Positions 14,841-23,329 of a DNA stretch of 36,245 nucleotides are shown here, piece after piece. Position numbers and translations under genes: made by a program. The notes under the pieces were generated by a model. It did not search any database, was not told the DNA's origin, and saw only the letters and a program-made list of their open reading frames with translations. Where the stretch lies: positions 309,155 through 345,399 of the forward strand of contig DAGC01000002.1 of assembly GCA_002495625.1 (NCBI GenBank). The letters are read 5' to 3'. Source of the stretch: Methanobacterium sp. UBA375 (GTDB lineage Archaea > Methanobacteriota > Methanobacteria > Methanobacteriales > Methanobacteriaceae). Every line of letters starts with the position of its first letter. The stretch's first letter is position 1.

Positions 14841-14872
14841 ATACCATATCACTTTTATTTATACCATATCAC
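14833..14872. repeat. Exact 20-bp tandem direct repeat
   Basis: TTTTATTTATACCATATCAC occurs twice back to back (14833-14852 and 14853-14872) in the 118 bp between the convergent surface-protein and SPFH genes. It is probably a recent slippage duplication next to the terminator. Confidence 0.85.
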
Positions 14873-14889
14873 TGAATTTTTTTTGAGTA

Positions 14890-15849
14890 CTATTTTACCG
14901 GATCTTCTTTCACATTACCAGGGGCCTTTTTTCCTGTATCAGGGGCTGTTTTACCTTCCTTGAAGAGTTCTCCTATCCCGGCAATAGAACCTAAAATACC
15001 TGAAGTTTCCGCGGGGAGCAGTATCTTGGTCGCCCTTCCATCAGCTATCTTCTGGAGAGATTCCAGGTATTTGATGGCTATAAGGTCGTTGGTGGGATCT
15101 CCTTCGTGTATAGCATTATAAACATTTAAGATGGCCTGTGCTTCTCCTTCAGCAATGGCGATTTCCTGATATTTATCAGCATCAGCTACCTTTTTAATAG
15201 CCTCTGCCTGACCCTCTGCTTCCAGGATGGCGGCCTGCTTGTCACCTTCAGCTTTTTTAATTTCACTTTGTTTGTAACCTTCCGCCTCTAATATGGCTGC
15301 CCTTTTCATCCTCTCGGCTTTCATCTGTTGTGACATGGCCTCCACGATGTCTTTTGGGGGTTCAATCCTCTGTATTTCCACCCTTACAACACGGGTGCCC
15401 CATTTATCAGTTGCTTCATCTAAGACTTCCCTTAACTGGGTGTTTATCATTTCACGGGAGGTGAGGGTCTGATCGAGTTCCAGGTCACCGATTATATTCC
15501 TCAGGTTGGTCTGGGCCAGTTTGGTTATGGCCTGATAAAAGTCCACCACGTTGTAAACTGCGTTAAAGGGATCCACCACTTCGTAGAAGATAACACAGTC
15601 CACCACTACCACCGTGTTGTCCTTGGTAATTACCTCCTGGGGAGGTACGTCCACCACCTGTTCCCTTAAATCTACCTTCTTCAGTGTTTCAATGAAGGGT
15701 ATGATGATAACCAGTCCGCTTTCCACGGTACGCTGGTACTTACCCAGCCTTTCAACCACCGCTTTTTCAAAGGGTCGCAGTATCTTCACACCTTTAATTG
15801 CAAATACCAGGAGTACCAGTAAAATTAAAATTATAGTAAATATGTCCAT
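14890..15849 (-). CDS. SPFH/stomatin-like membrane protein (QmcA type)
   Basis: An N-terminal membrane helix (IFTIILILLVLLVFAIKGV) is followed by the SPFH/band 7 domain (RPFEKAVVERLGKYQRTVESGL, DVPPQEVITKDNTVVVVDCVIFYEV). A long coiled coil rich in A/E/K repeats comes next (MKRAAILEAEGYKQSEIKKAEG and AAILEAEGQAEAIKKVADADK). It likely forms large oligomeric membrane microdomain assemblies. ATG 15849 is chosen because AAGGTGG lies 6 nt upstream; the TTG at 15855 would abut that box. The binding site lies inside the end of the NfeD gene, so the pair is coupled. Confidence 0.9.
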   Translation of the reverse strand: MDIFTIILILLVLLVFAIKGVKILRPFEKAVVERLGKYQRTVESGLVIIIPFIETLKKVDLREQVVDVPPQEVITKDNTVVVVDCVIFYEVVDPFNAVYNVVDFYQAITKLAQTNLRNIIGDLELDQTLTSREMINTQLREVLDEATDKWGTRVVRVEIQRIEPPKDIVEAMSQQMKAERMKRAAILEAEGYKQSEIKKAEGDKQAAILEAEGQAEAIKKVADADKYQEIAIAEGEAQAILNVYNAIHEGDPTNDLIAIKYLESLQKIADGRATKILLPAETSGILGSIAGIGELFKEGKTAPDTGKKAPGNVKEDPVK

Positions 15850-15851
15850 AT

Positions 15852-16289
15852 TCAACCACCTTCAACATCCTTTTCTATTGGTTTAACCACGAGTTTAGTT
15901 CCTTCTATCCCTTCTATATTCACAGTCTCGCCGCCAGCAATTGTCTGAGCTGCAACCGCTTTCCATATGTCTCCGTCGATCTTAACCATCCCTCCCTTAT
16001 GGGGTGCTACCTCTTCAATCACCAATGCCTCCTTGCCGATTAAACGGTCAGCCGCTGCCTTTTTAGGAGAATCCTTGGTAATCCTCTTAGCGAAGGGTCT
16101 GGAGATTCCTATAAGAACGAGAGAGATTATAATAAAAGCAACGAACTGCACCAATGGATCGAAGCCCAGGTAATTTAAAACTGCACTGACCGATGCGCCC
16201 ACACCAAACCACAATAAAAAAAAGCCAGTGGTTAACATTTCCCCTATAAAGAATAGGGCTGCCAGAGCAATCCAAATCTCAATATTCAT
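15852..16289 (-). CDS. nfeD: NfeD family membrane protein
   Basis: This 145-residue short-form NfeD has two or three N-terminal membrane helices (IWIALAALFFIGEMLTTGFFLLWFGVGA, VQFVAFIIISLVLIGIS) and a C-terminal OB-fold (GKEALVIEEVAPHKGGMVKIDGDIWKA to GETVNIEGIEGTKLVVKPI). NfeD and stomatin-like proteins are encoded as pairs across bacteria and archaea and act together in membrane quality control or microdomains. Here nfeD is first and its stop is 3 nt from the partner's start. No membrane-serine-protease domain is present, as expected for the short form. Confidence 0.9.
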   Translation of the reverse strand: MNIEIWIALAALFFIGEMLTTGFFLLWFGVGASVSAVLNYLGFDPLVQFVAFIIISLVLIGISRPFAKRITKDSPKKAAADRLIGKEALVIEEVAPHKGGMVKIDGDIWKAVAAQTIAGGETVNIEGIEGTKLVVKPIEKDVEGG

Positions 16290-16326
16290 CTTTTTCCCCT
16301 TTAAACTTGGTTTAATACGTTTTTTA

Positions 16327-16353
16327 AAAAGTTCATTTGGATAGTGAACTTTT
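16327..16353 (-). promoter_or_regulatory. Perfect inverted repeat upstream of nfeD
   Basis: AAAAGTTCA, a 9-nt spacer and TGAACTTTT form a perfect dyad 38 bp upstream of the nfeD start, where its TATA/BRE should be. It is also in the 228 bp gap shared with the divergent polysaccharide cluster. It looks like an operator for a dimeric regulator. The rest of the gap is plain AT-rich sequence. Confidence 0.45.
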
Positions 16354-16517
16354 GCTATTTTATTAGGTTTCTAATTATATAAACTAATAACATGATGGTG
16401 GGGCTTGAGATTTTTACTGTAAAGTAAATACAATTTTATTAAGAAAAGAAATTAATAAATTTAATTAGTTAAAAACCTATTGATAGTTTAAACCTTACTG
16501 AAGGAGAGAATTTTATT

Positions 16518-17399
16518 TTGCCCCGGGACCTATCCATCATTATAGTAAACTACCGCACCTACCAGCTTACCAAACAGACGATAGAATCGGTAATTGATGG
16601 AAAACATCCTTTTAACTATGACATTTACCTGGTGGACAATGCGTCAGATGATGGTAGCCTTGAAAAGCTGGAGGAAGACTTTCAAGAGGAAACCTCTGAT
16701 GGTTTAATCAAGTTTATAGCAAACCCAGAAAATAAGGGGTTTTCTCATGCAAACAACCTGGCCATAAAAGAGTCTGAAAGTAAATATGTGCTGCTTTTAA
16801 ATTCAGACACCGTAGTCCAGGGGGACTGTCTGGAGAAATGTTTAGATTACATGGCCGGCGATAAGCAAATAGGTGCTCTGGGATGTAAAATACTTTTACC
16901 AGGTGGTAATCTGGACAAAGCATGCCGGAGAAGCTTCCCCACCCCAACAGTTTCCTTCTACAGGATGACCAGCCTTTCAAAACTGTTCCCCAAGAGTAAA
17001 CGCTTCGGCAGGTACAATCTGACCTACCTGGATGAAAACGGGACTTACGAAGTGGACAGTCTCTCCGGGGCATTCATGCTGGTTAGGCGCGAGGCGATTG
17101 AGGAGGTTGGACTCCTGGATGAGGACTTCTTCATGTATGGTGAGGACATAGACTGGTGTTACCGAATTAAGCAGGCCGGCTGGAAGGTGGTTTACCTGGC
17201 TGATGCCACAATTACCCATTTTAAAGGAGGAAGCGGCAGACAATCTAAGGCTTTATACGAGTTCTATAATGCCATGCGATTGTTTTATAACAAACATTAC
17301 CGGGATGAACATAACATCTTGGTAACTATATTCATTTACACTGGAATATGGAGTATATACCTATCGAAACGGTCTTTGAATTTCTTTAAGTCATTATAA
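16518..17399 (+). CDS. GT2 glycosyltransferase (rhamnosyltransferase-like)
   Basis: This 293-residue inverting GT-A enzyme shows the nucleotide-binding start LSIIIVNYRTYQLTKQTIESV, YLVDNASDDGS, the metal-site region LLLNSDTVVQGDCLEKC, and the acceptor part SGAFMLVRREAIEEVGLLDEDFFMYGEDIDWCYRI. Together these are characteristic of the WbbL/RfbF-like rhamnosyltransferase group. It has no TM helix and should work at the cytoplasmic membrane face on a lipid-linked acceptor. The sugar is not determined by sequence. The start is TTG 16518 with AAGGAGAG upstream. It is the first gene of the polysaccharide island. Confidence 0.85.
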   Translation: MPRDLSIIIVNYRTYQLTKQTIESVIDGKHPFNYDIYLVDNASDDGSLEKLEEDFQEETSDGLIKFIANPENKGFSHANNLAIKESESKYVLLLNSDTVVQGDCLEKCLDYMAGDKQIGALGCKILLPGGNLDKACRRSFPTPTVSFYRMTSLSKLFPKSKRFGRYNLTYLDENGTYEVDSLSGAFMLVRREAIEEVGLLDEDFFMYGEDIDWCYRIKQAGWKVVYLADATITHFKGGSGRQSKALYEFYNAMRLFYNKHYRDEHNILVTIFIYTGIWSIYLSKRSLNFFKSL

Positions 17400-17491
17400 A
17401 AGTAAAGTTTTAATAGAAGTCTACTGAAAACGTATGAACATTTGATATAAGTACTAGTAAAGAGTAAAATATAAAAAAATTGAGTGAAATT

Positions 17492-18619
17492 ATGCCGATG
17501 TACGATTATTTGGTAGTTGGTTCCGGGTTATTTGGTTCTGTTTTTGCTCATGAAATGAACAAAAATAGAAGCAAAGTCATGGTTATTGATAAAAGAGACC
17601 ATATTGGGGGAAACGTATTCACTGAGGAAATCTCCAATATCAATGTCCATAAATACGGTGCACATATCTTCCATACCAATAATAAAGATGTCTGGGACTA
17701 TATCCAGCAGTTTGCAGAATTTAACAGATACACGAACTCTCCCATCGCGGTTTTTAGAGATGAATTATATAATCTACCCTTTAACATGAACACCTTCTAT
17801 CAAATGTGGGGTGTTAAAACACCCGATGAAGCTAAGAAGATCATAGATTCCCAAAGGAAAGAAGCGAATATAAAAAATCCAAAAAACTTAGAAGAACAGG
17901 CTATAAATTTGGTTGGAAAGGATATCTATGAAAAACTGGTTAAGGAATACACGGAAAAACAGTGGGGTAAAAAGTGCACCGAGTTACCTTCCTTTATAAT
18001 TAAACGCCTTCCAGTTAGGTTTACCTTCGATAACAACTATTTCAATGATAAATATCAGGGAATACCAATAGGTGGTTATACAAAAATAATAGAAAAACTA
18101 CTTACCGGTATAGAGGTTGAGTTAAACACTGACTATTTTGATAACCAGGAAAAATGGGAAGATATTGCAGGTAAAATCATTTTCACAGGAATGATAGACC
18201 AGTACTTTGATTACTGTTTCGGTGAATTAGAATACAGATCTCTAAAATTTGAACACAAAGTACACGATACCCAAAACTATCAGGGAAATGCCGTAATAAA
18301 TTACACAGACGGTGATGTTCCATACACAAGGACAATTGAACATAAACATTTTGAGGGAACACAAACTGAAAAAACAGTGGTTACCACAGAATATCCCATG
18401 CCGTGGAAAAAGGGAAGAGAAGCTTATTATCCGGTAAATGACGAAAAAAATATGGAAATTCTAAAAAAATATGAAGACTTAAGTGAAAATAGAGAAAATG
18501 TGATATTCGGGGGGCGTTTAGGAAGATACAAATATTATGATATGTGGGAAACCATCGATGAAGCATTGAAATTGGTAGAAAAAGAACTTAATAATAATAA
18601 AAAAATGAAAAATAAATAG
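17492..18619 (+). CDS. glf: UDP-galactopyranose mutase
   Basis: This flavoenzyme converts UDP-galactopyranose to UDP-galactofuranose, so the glycan probably contains galactofuranose. The FAD-binding start is MYDYLVVGSGLFGSVFAHEM with the GxGxxG dinucleotide motif, followed by VIDKRDHIGGNVFTE and the family segment HKYGAHIFHTNNKDVWDYI. Further motifs are EKQWGKKCTELPSFIIKRLP, PIGGYTKI and the C-terminal FGGRLGRYKYYDMWETIDEAL. Length (375) matches bacterial Glf. I prefer ATG 17492 (GAGTGA 4-5 nt upstream); TTG 17480 would add four residues. Confidence 0.94.
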   Translation: MPMYDYLVVGSGLFGSVFAHEMNKNRSKVMVIDKRDHIGGNVFTEEISNINVHKYGAHIFHTNNKDVWDYIQQFAEFNRYTNSPIAVFRDELYNLPFNMNTFYQMWGVKTPDEAKKIIDSQRKEANIKNPKNLEEQAINLVGKDIYEKLVKEYTEKQWGKKCTELPSFIIKRLPVRFTFDNNYFNDKYQGIPIGGYTKIIEKLLTGIEVELNTDYFDNQEKWEDIAGKIIFTGMIDQYFDYCFGELEYRSLKFEHKVHDTQNYQGNAVINYTDGDVPYTRTIEHKHFEGTQTEKTVVTTEYPMPWKKGREAYYPVNDEKNMEILKKYEDLSENRENVIFGGRLGRYKYYDMWETIDEALKLVEKELNNNKKMKNK

Positions 18620-18674
18620 TATAAACCCATATTTATGATCAGAGAAAGTCAATAGGATAATTTCCAGTGATAAA

Positions 18675-18933
18675 ATGGATAATAAAATTATAATCTTCGA
18701 TAAAAATCAAAATCAAGAAATTGTTTCTGAGATCAAAGGATTGACTGTAACATTTAGGGGAAAAAATAACGTAGTGAAAATAGAAAAGGGGTCTATTTTC
18801 TATTCCAGTCATATAATACTCCAAAAATAACTGCCAGGTAAATATAAAAAAGACAAATCCATATGGAATAAGAAATTTATCCGCAGAACTTGCTGATAAC
18901 TGTAGTATAAGGATAGGTAAAGATTTTTCCAGT
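18675..18933 (+). pseudogene. 5' end of the giant glycan enzyme gene, separated by a frameshift
   Basis: ATG 18675 opens a frame (MDNKIIIFDKNQN, then IKGLTVTFRGKNNVVKIEKG, ending YSSHIILQK) that matches the usual N-terminus of left-handed beta-helix acetyltransferases but stops at TAA 18828. Skipping one A of the run at 18823-18827 moves into the frame NNCQVNIKKTNPYGIRNL and on through SIRIGKDFSS directly into the large downstream frame. The intact gene would thus run 18675-23277 (about 1533 residues). The GTG at 18934 that starts the large open frame has no ribosome binding site and cuts into the beta-helix. Confidence 0.75.
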
Positions 18934-21900
18934 GTGTCTATCAGATTTTCCCAGAGTCAGGAAAAGAATTTAAACGTTACCATTGGAGATTACTGTATGT
19001 GTGCAACTAATGTAATTTTAAGACCAACAGATGGACATGCCATATATAATATAGGAACTAAGAAACTCCTAAATAGAGGGGAGGATATATTTATTGGAGA
19101 TCATGTGTGGTTGGGTTTAAATTGTCTTATCCTAAAAGGAGCATATGTTTCTAACAATACAGTTATAGGTGCAAATTCTTTGATAAACAAAAAATTCACA
19201 GAAGAAAATGTAATCATTGCCGGGAGTCCTGCAAAAATTATCAAAAGGAATGTTAATTGGGATAGAAAAAACCCTCTTGTCTATGAGGATGAAAAAAGTA
19301 AAGAAAATTTTTCCCTGGTAAAACAGAAAGTATCAAATTTAATTAAAAGGGATGTTAATAGGGATAGGAAAAGCCTTAATGAGGATAGAAAGAGCCTTAA
19401 TGAGGATAGAAAGAGCCTTAATGAGGATAGAAAAAGGCGGAGTGGGGATGGAAACCCTGTTATGTATGATAATGAGAATAGTATAAAAAATTCTTCCCTA
19501 GTAAATGATAGTACATCCCCCGTAAATGAGGATACATCTAAGTTGTCTATTGTCTTTATATCTGATGATAATTATGCAACATGTACTGCAGTAGCTATTA
19601 ATTCCTTGTATATAAATAGAGATAAAAATAATTCCTATGAAATTTTTATTATTTCCCATAAAATTAGCCCTACCAATAGGGGTAAATTGGAAAAATTAAG
19701 CAAAGAAAATTTTGATGTGAAGATCATCGATATTCAGGATACTAAAGAGTACTCCTCAGTGAAAAGGCATAGAGAACATGTATCCACCACTGCCATGTTC
19801 AAATTTGATATTCCTAATATCTTAAAATCCCATGACAAAGTGTTATACATCGATAGTGATGTTCTTATTTTGCAAGACCTTGAAGATCTTTTTGATATGG
19901 ATTTTGAAGATAGTTATGCCATAGTGGTGAAGGATATTCTAACTATAAAAAACAAGAAACATTTAAAGAGATTAAATTTTAAGTGTAACTTCTATTTTAA
20001 CTCTGGGGTCATGCTGTTAAATCTTAAAAAACTACGTCAGGATGATATCAGTGATAAATTGATCGATTATAGGAAAAATAAAACGAATCATTTCATGGAT
20101 CAAGACGCCTTTAACGTTGTTTTTTGTAATAAAGTGAAATTTGCTCCTTTAAGATATAACCTCTTAAATTTCTATTTCGAAGTTTTACCTGTTGAGACTC
20201 TTGAAAATTTCTATGATGAGAAGTTAAATCCAGAAATAACAGAAAATTATAAAAATGCAGCTATTTTACATCTTGGTGGAGCTGAAAAGCCATGGAATAT
20301 GTGGATGGGTTACCTTTCATCGATATATCTGAAGTATTCCTTTGAATTTTCATACAGGTTATATTTCAACATCCTTATAAGGTTAATAAGAAATTTAAAT
20401 GTTAAAAGTAGATTTGATGGAATTTCATCCTTTGTGTACGTTGCTAAAAAGGAAAAACTGAATCCAAAGAGGATTTATAGAACTTTTAAAGCTAGGGGGC
20501 TGATTAATTCCTCAGATCTTTTTGATGAGAGGTATTATTTAAGTGAACATTCAGATGTTAGAAACTCCAGTATGAATCCATTGGATCATTATATCTATCA
20601 TGGATGGAATGAAAAAAGGATTCCATCTTTAAAGTTCGACGGGAACTATTATTTACGAAGATATCCTGATGTAAGAAAGTCTAATGTAAATCCACTCGTT
20701 CATTATATTCTCCATGGGAAAAAAGAGGGGAGATTTCCAAATTATCATGCTGAAATTAACTTGCCACAAAAAATAAATACTTATGAAAACTTTCTCAGTT
20801 ATCTGGCTGAATTAGATAAGCTCGATACAGAAGTGACCATCAGGCCTTTTTTAAACAGGTTCCAGATGGGACTTAAAAGTGCTGATGATAATAATGAGTT
20901 AGATTATTCTTCGTTTAGTCCAGATGAATTAGAAGTAGTACAGCAAATCATCAAAGATCCCTATGCCTTTTATATAGAAAACTACGTGGGTGAAGAGAAT
21001 TATGAAGAATATTTAACCGACTGGTATTTTAATAAAACTGGTAAAACATTGAATTTAAAAAATCCGGTTACCTATAATGAAAAAATTCAATGGTTGAAAT
21101 TATATGATAATCCCCCAATTAAAACCCAACTCACGGATAAATATCTGGTAAGAGAATGGATAAAGGAGAAAATAGGAGAGGAATATTTAATCCCTCTTTT
21201 AGGTGTTTACGATAATTTCGATGAAATAGACTTTGATGAATTACCGGATAAATTTGTAATTAAAGCAAATCATGGTTCTGCCATGAATATCATCGTGGAA
21301 GATAAAGAAGAATTAGATATGGACCATGCGAGGGATGAGGTAAATTCATGGTTAGGTAAAAATTATGCCTACCACTGGGGGCTAGAACTTCATTATGATG
21401 ATATAGAGCCTAAAATAATAATCGAAGAGTTTATTGGTGTAGAAGGCCAGGATCTTGAAGACTACAAGATACTATGTTTTGATGGAAAGCCGGAAATTGT
21501 ATGGGTTGATTTTGATAGATATCGTGGTCATAAACGGAATGTCTATGACCTGGAACATAACTTGTTGCCTGTAAAAATACTGCATCCTCTGAAAATGAAG
21601 GATTCAAATTTCAAGGATGAAAAACCTAAAACATGGGACAAGATGATCGAATTATCAAAAATCCTGTCTCAAGGTTTTAATTTTGTAAGAGTTGATTTTT
21701 ACAGTGTGGATGATAAGATATACTTTGGAGAGATGACTTTCACATCGGCATCTGGAGTAGAACCTATTCTCCCAGAGGAATTTGATAGAAAACTGGGAGA
21801 TTTAATAAAGTTGCCAGTTATACCGGAAGTAACAGGTGATTCTGTAAAGCCGGCAGATGTGCCGAATGTAACTGGTAATTCAGTAAAGTTGTCCGATACG

Positions 21901-23277
21901 CTAAATGTAACTGGTGATTCATTATCGGATATGCCGAAAGTATCTATTGTAATACCAGTGTACAATGTAGAAGATTACCTGGAAGATTGTTTAGATAGTG
22001 TTATTAATCAAACACTCGAAGATATCGAGGTTATTTGTGTTAATGATGGTTCTACAGATGTTAGTTTATCTATTTTAGAAGAATATGCAGGGAAAGATGA
22101 ACGGATTAAAGTAATTTCTAAACCTAATTCTGGTTATGGTCATACCATGAATGTTGGAATGGATGCTGCAACCGGGGAGTATATTGGTATTGTGGAACCC
22201 GATGACTATGTTAAATTGAATATGTATGAAATTCTCTACTATGAAGCCAAAATAAATGATGTTGATTTCATAAAAGCTGATTCTTGCAGGTTTGAAGGAA
22301 CTGGAGATGAAACTAAATTTTATCGTAGACATTTGACAAATAATCGGAGTTATTATAATCGTTTGGTTAATCCACAGGAAGATTTAGAACCTTTTAAATT
22401 CATGATGAATACCTGGAGTGGGATCTATAAAAGAGATTTCATTGAAAAATATGATATAAGACACAATGAAACACCAGGTGCTGCTTATCAGGATAATGGA
22501 TTTTGGTTTCAGACATTTTGTAGAGCAACAAAAACGTATTTCTTAAATAAAGCATTATACATCAAAAGAGCAGATAATCCTAATTCTTCTGTCAATGATG
22601 AGGGCAAAGTTTTTGCCATGAGTACTGAATATGATTTTATCAGGGATTTCCTGGATGATAATCCGGAATTAAAAGAGAAGTTCATTTACATATACCAGTT
22701 TAAACGTTTCCATAGTTATCGTTATAATTTGGATAGGATTAGTTTGGAGTTTAAGAAGGTATTTTTAGAAAAATTTCATGAAGACTTTGCTTTAGCAGAA
22801 AAAAATAATGAACTAGATAGTGAACTATTTTCGGATAGAGAATGGGATTATCTGCAGTTACTAATCAAAAATCCAATGAAAACTTACGAGTTATATTATA
22901 AATCAGGTAGTGGCCAAAGAAAATCGTCCTTTGCGTATATTTTCAAGAAGGAAAACCTGAATCCCAGGAATATTTATAGAATTTATAAAGCGAAGGGACA
23001 AATTAAATCTTCGGATCTTTTTGATGAGGAGTACTATTTAACCAAGTATCCGGATGTTAAATACTCCAATATGGATCCGCTGGATCATTATATCTATCAT
23101 GGATGGAGAGAAAAAAGGATTCCATCTACAAAATTCGACGGGAATTATTATTTACGAAGATATCCTGATGTAAAAAGGTCTAATGTAAATCCACTCGTTC
23201 ACTATATTCTCCATGGGAAAAAAGAAGGGAGATTCCCAGATCCTCAAACAGAAATTGATTCTTCCTCTAATAAATAA
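18934..23277 (+). CDS. Giant mosaic surface-glycan enzyme: acetyltransferase-GT8-ATP-grasp-GT2
   Basis: The open frame has 1447 residues. Domains: remainder of a left-handed beta-helix acetyltransferase (1-110; GDYCMCATNVILRPTDGHAIY, GDHVWLG, NTVIGANSLI); a duplicated linker with three DRKSLNE heptads (about 144-166); GT8 glycosyltransferase (about 203-489; SIVFISDDNYA, DXD as YIDSDVLIL, HLGGAEKPW); repeat module A (492-605); a short GT2-tail remnant; TupA-like ATP-grasp (about 690-960; NEKIQWLKLYD, KFVIKANHGSAMN, EDYKILCFDGKPEI, FVRVDFY); a VTGDS-type linker (about 962-1002); GT2 (1002-1320; VSIVIPVYNVEDYLEDCLDSV, VNDGSTD, EPDDY); repeat module B (1329-1440). All catalytic motifs look intact. 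It probably adds two sugars plus an acetyl or amide-linked group to one surface glycan. The true start is likely 18675. Confidence 0.85.
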   Translation: MSIRFSQSQEKNLNVTIGDYCMCATNVILRPTDGHAIYNIGTKKLLNRGEDIFIGDHVWLGLNCLILKGAYVSNNTVIGANSLINKKFTEENVIIAGSPAKIIKRNVNWDRKNPLVYEDEKSKENFSLVKQKVSNLIKRDVNRDRKSLNEDRKSLNEDRKSLNEDRKRRSGDGNPVMYDNENSIKNSSLVNDSTSPVNEDTSKLSIVFISDDNYATCTAVAINSLYINRDKNNSYEIFIISHKISPTNRGKLEKLSKENFDVKIIDIQDTKEYSSVKRHREHVSTTAMFKFDIPNILKSHDKVLYIDSDVLILQDLEDLFDMDFEDSYAIVVKDILTIKNKKHLKRLNFKCNFYFNSGVMLLNLKKLRQDDISDKLIDYRKNKTNHFMDQDAFNVVFCNKVKFAPLRYNLLNFYFEVLPVETLENFYDEKLNPEITENYKNAAILHLGGAEKPWNMWMGYLSSIYLKYSFEFSYRLYFNILIRLIRNLNVKSRFDGISSFVYVAKKEKLNPKRIYRTFKARGLINSSDLFDERYYLSEHSDVRNSSMNPLDHYIYHGWNEKRIPSLKFDGNYYLRRYPDVRKSNVNPLVHYILHGKKEGRFPNYHAEINLPQKINTYENFLSYLAELDKLDTEVTIRPFLNRFQMGLKSADDNNELDYSSFSPDELEVVQQIIKDPYAFYIENYVGEENYEEYLTDWYFNKTGKTLNLKNPVTYNEKIQWLKLYDNPPIKTQLTDKYLVREWIKEKIGEEYLIPLLGVYDNFDEIDFDELPDKFVIKANHGSAMNIIVEDKEELDMDHARDEVNSWLGKNYAYHWGLELHYDDIEPKIIIEEFIGVEGQDLEDYKILCFDGKPEIVWVDFDRYRGHKRNVYDLEHNLLPVKILHPLKMKDSNFKDEKPKTWDKMIELSKILSQGFNFVRVDFYSVDDKIYFGEMTFTSASGVEPILPEEFDRKLGDLIKLPVIPEVTGDSVKPADVPNVTGNSVKLSDTLNVTGDSLSDMPKVSIVIPVYNVEDYLEDCLDSVINQTLEDIEVICVNDGSTDVSLSILEEYAGKDERIKVISKPNSGYGHTMNVGMDAATGEYIGIVEPDDYVKLNMYEILYYEAKINDVDFIKADSCRFEGTGDETKFYRRHLTNNRSYYNRLVNPQEDLEPFKFMMNTWSGIYKRDFIEKYDIRHNETPGAAYQDNGFWFQTFCRATKTYFLNKALYIKRADNPNSSVNDEGKVFAMSTEYDFIRDFLDDNPELKEKFIYIYQFKRFHSYRYNLDRISLEFKKVFLEKFHEDFALAEKNNELDSELFSDREWDYLQLLIKNPMKTYELYYKSGSGQRKSSFAYIFKKENLNPRNIYRIYKAKGQIKSSDLFDEEYYLTKYPDVKYSNMDPLDHYIYHGWREKRIPSTKFDGNYYLRRYPDVKRSNVNPLVHYILHGKKEGRFPDPQTEIDSSSNK
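19363..19437 (+). repeat. 21-bp tandem repeat encoding DRKSLNE
   Basis: Three consecutive 21-bp units (19363-19383, 19384-19404, 19405-19425) encode DRKSLNE; the last two are identical in sequence. A partial fourth (DRK) follows. The array lies in the linker between the acetyltransferase and GT8 domains. Confidence 0.85.
20408..20752 (+). repeat. Repeat module A (YYL-YPDV module)
   Basis: First of three copies of a roughly 110-residue module: a helical lead (ISSFVYVAKKEKLNPKRIYR) and two sub-repeats of about 37 residues, FDERYYLSEHSDVRNSSMNP... and FDGNYYLRRYPDVRKSNVNP..., each ending HYI.HG..E.R.P. At DNA level it is highly similar to 22921-23241 and 23741-24080. Confidence 0.85.
22921..23241 (+). 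repeat. Repeat module B (YYL-YPDV module)
   Basis: Second copy of the module, at the C-terminus of the giant enzyme (SSFAYIFKKENLNPRNIYRI, FDEEYYLTKYPDVKYSNMDP, FDGNYYLRRYPDVKRSNVNP). The second sub-repeat is almost identical to module A in nucleotide sequence, so the copies are recent or have been homogenised. Confidence 0.85.
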
Positions 23278-23329
23278 GGAATTTAGAAATTTCTCTTTCT
23301 CAATTGAATAATTATTTCTAAAGAAAATA

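Noticed and set aside
18639..18824. Minus-strand 61-codon frame
   Set aside because: It is the reverse complement of the frameshifted acetyltransferase N-terminus, which has the recognisable protein sequence.
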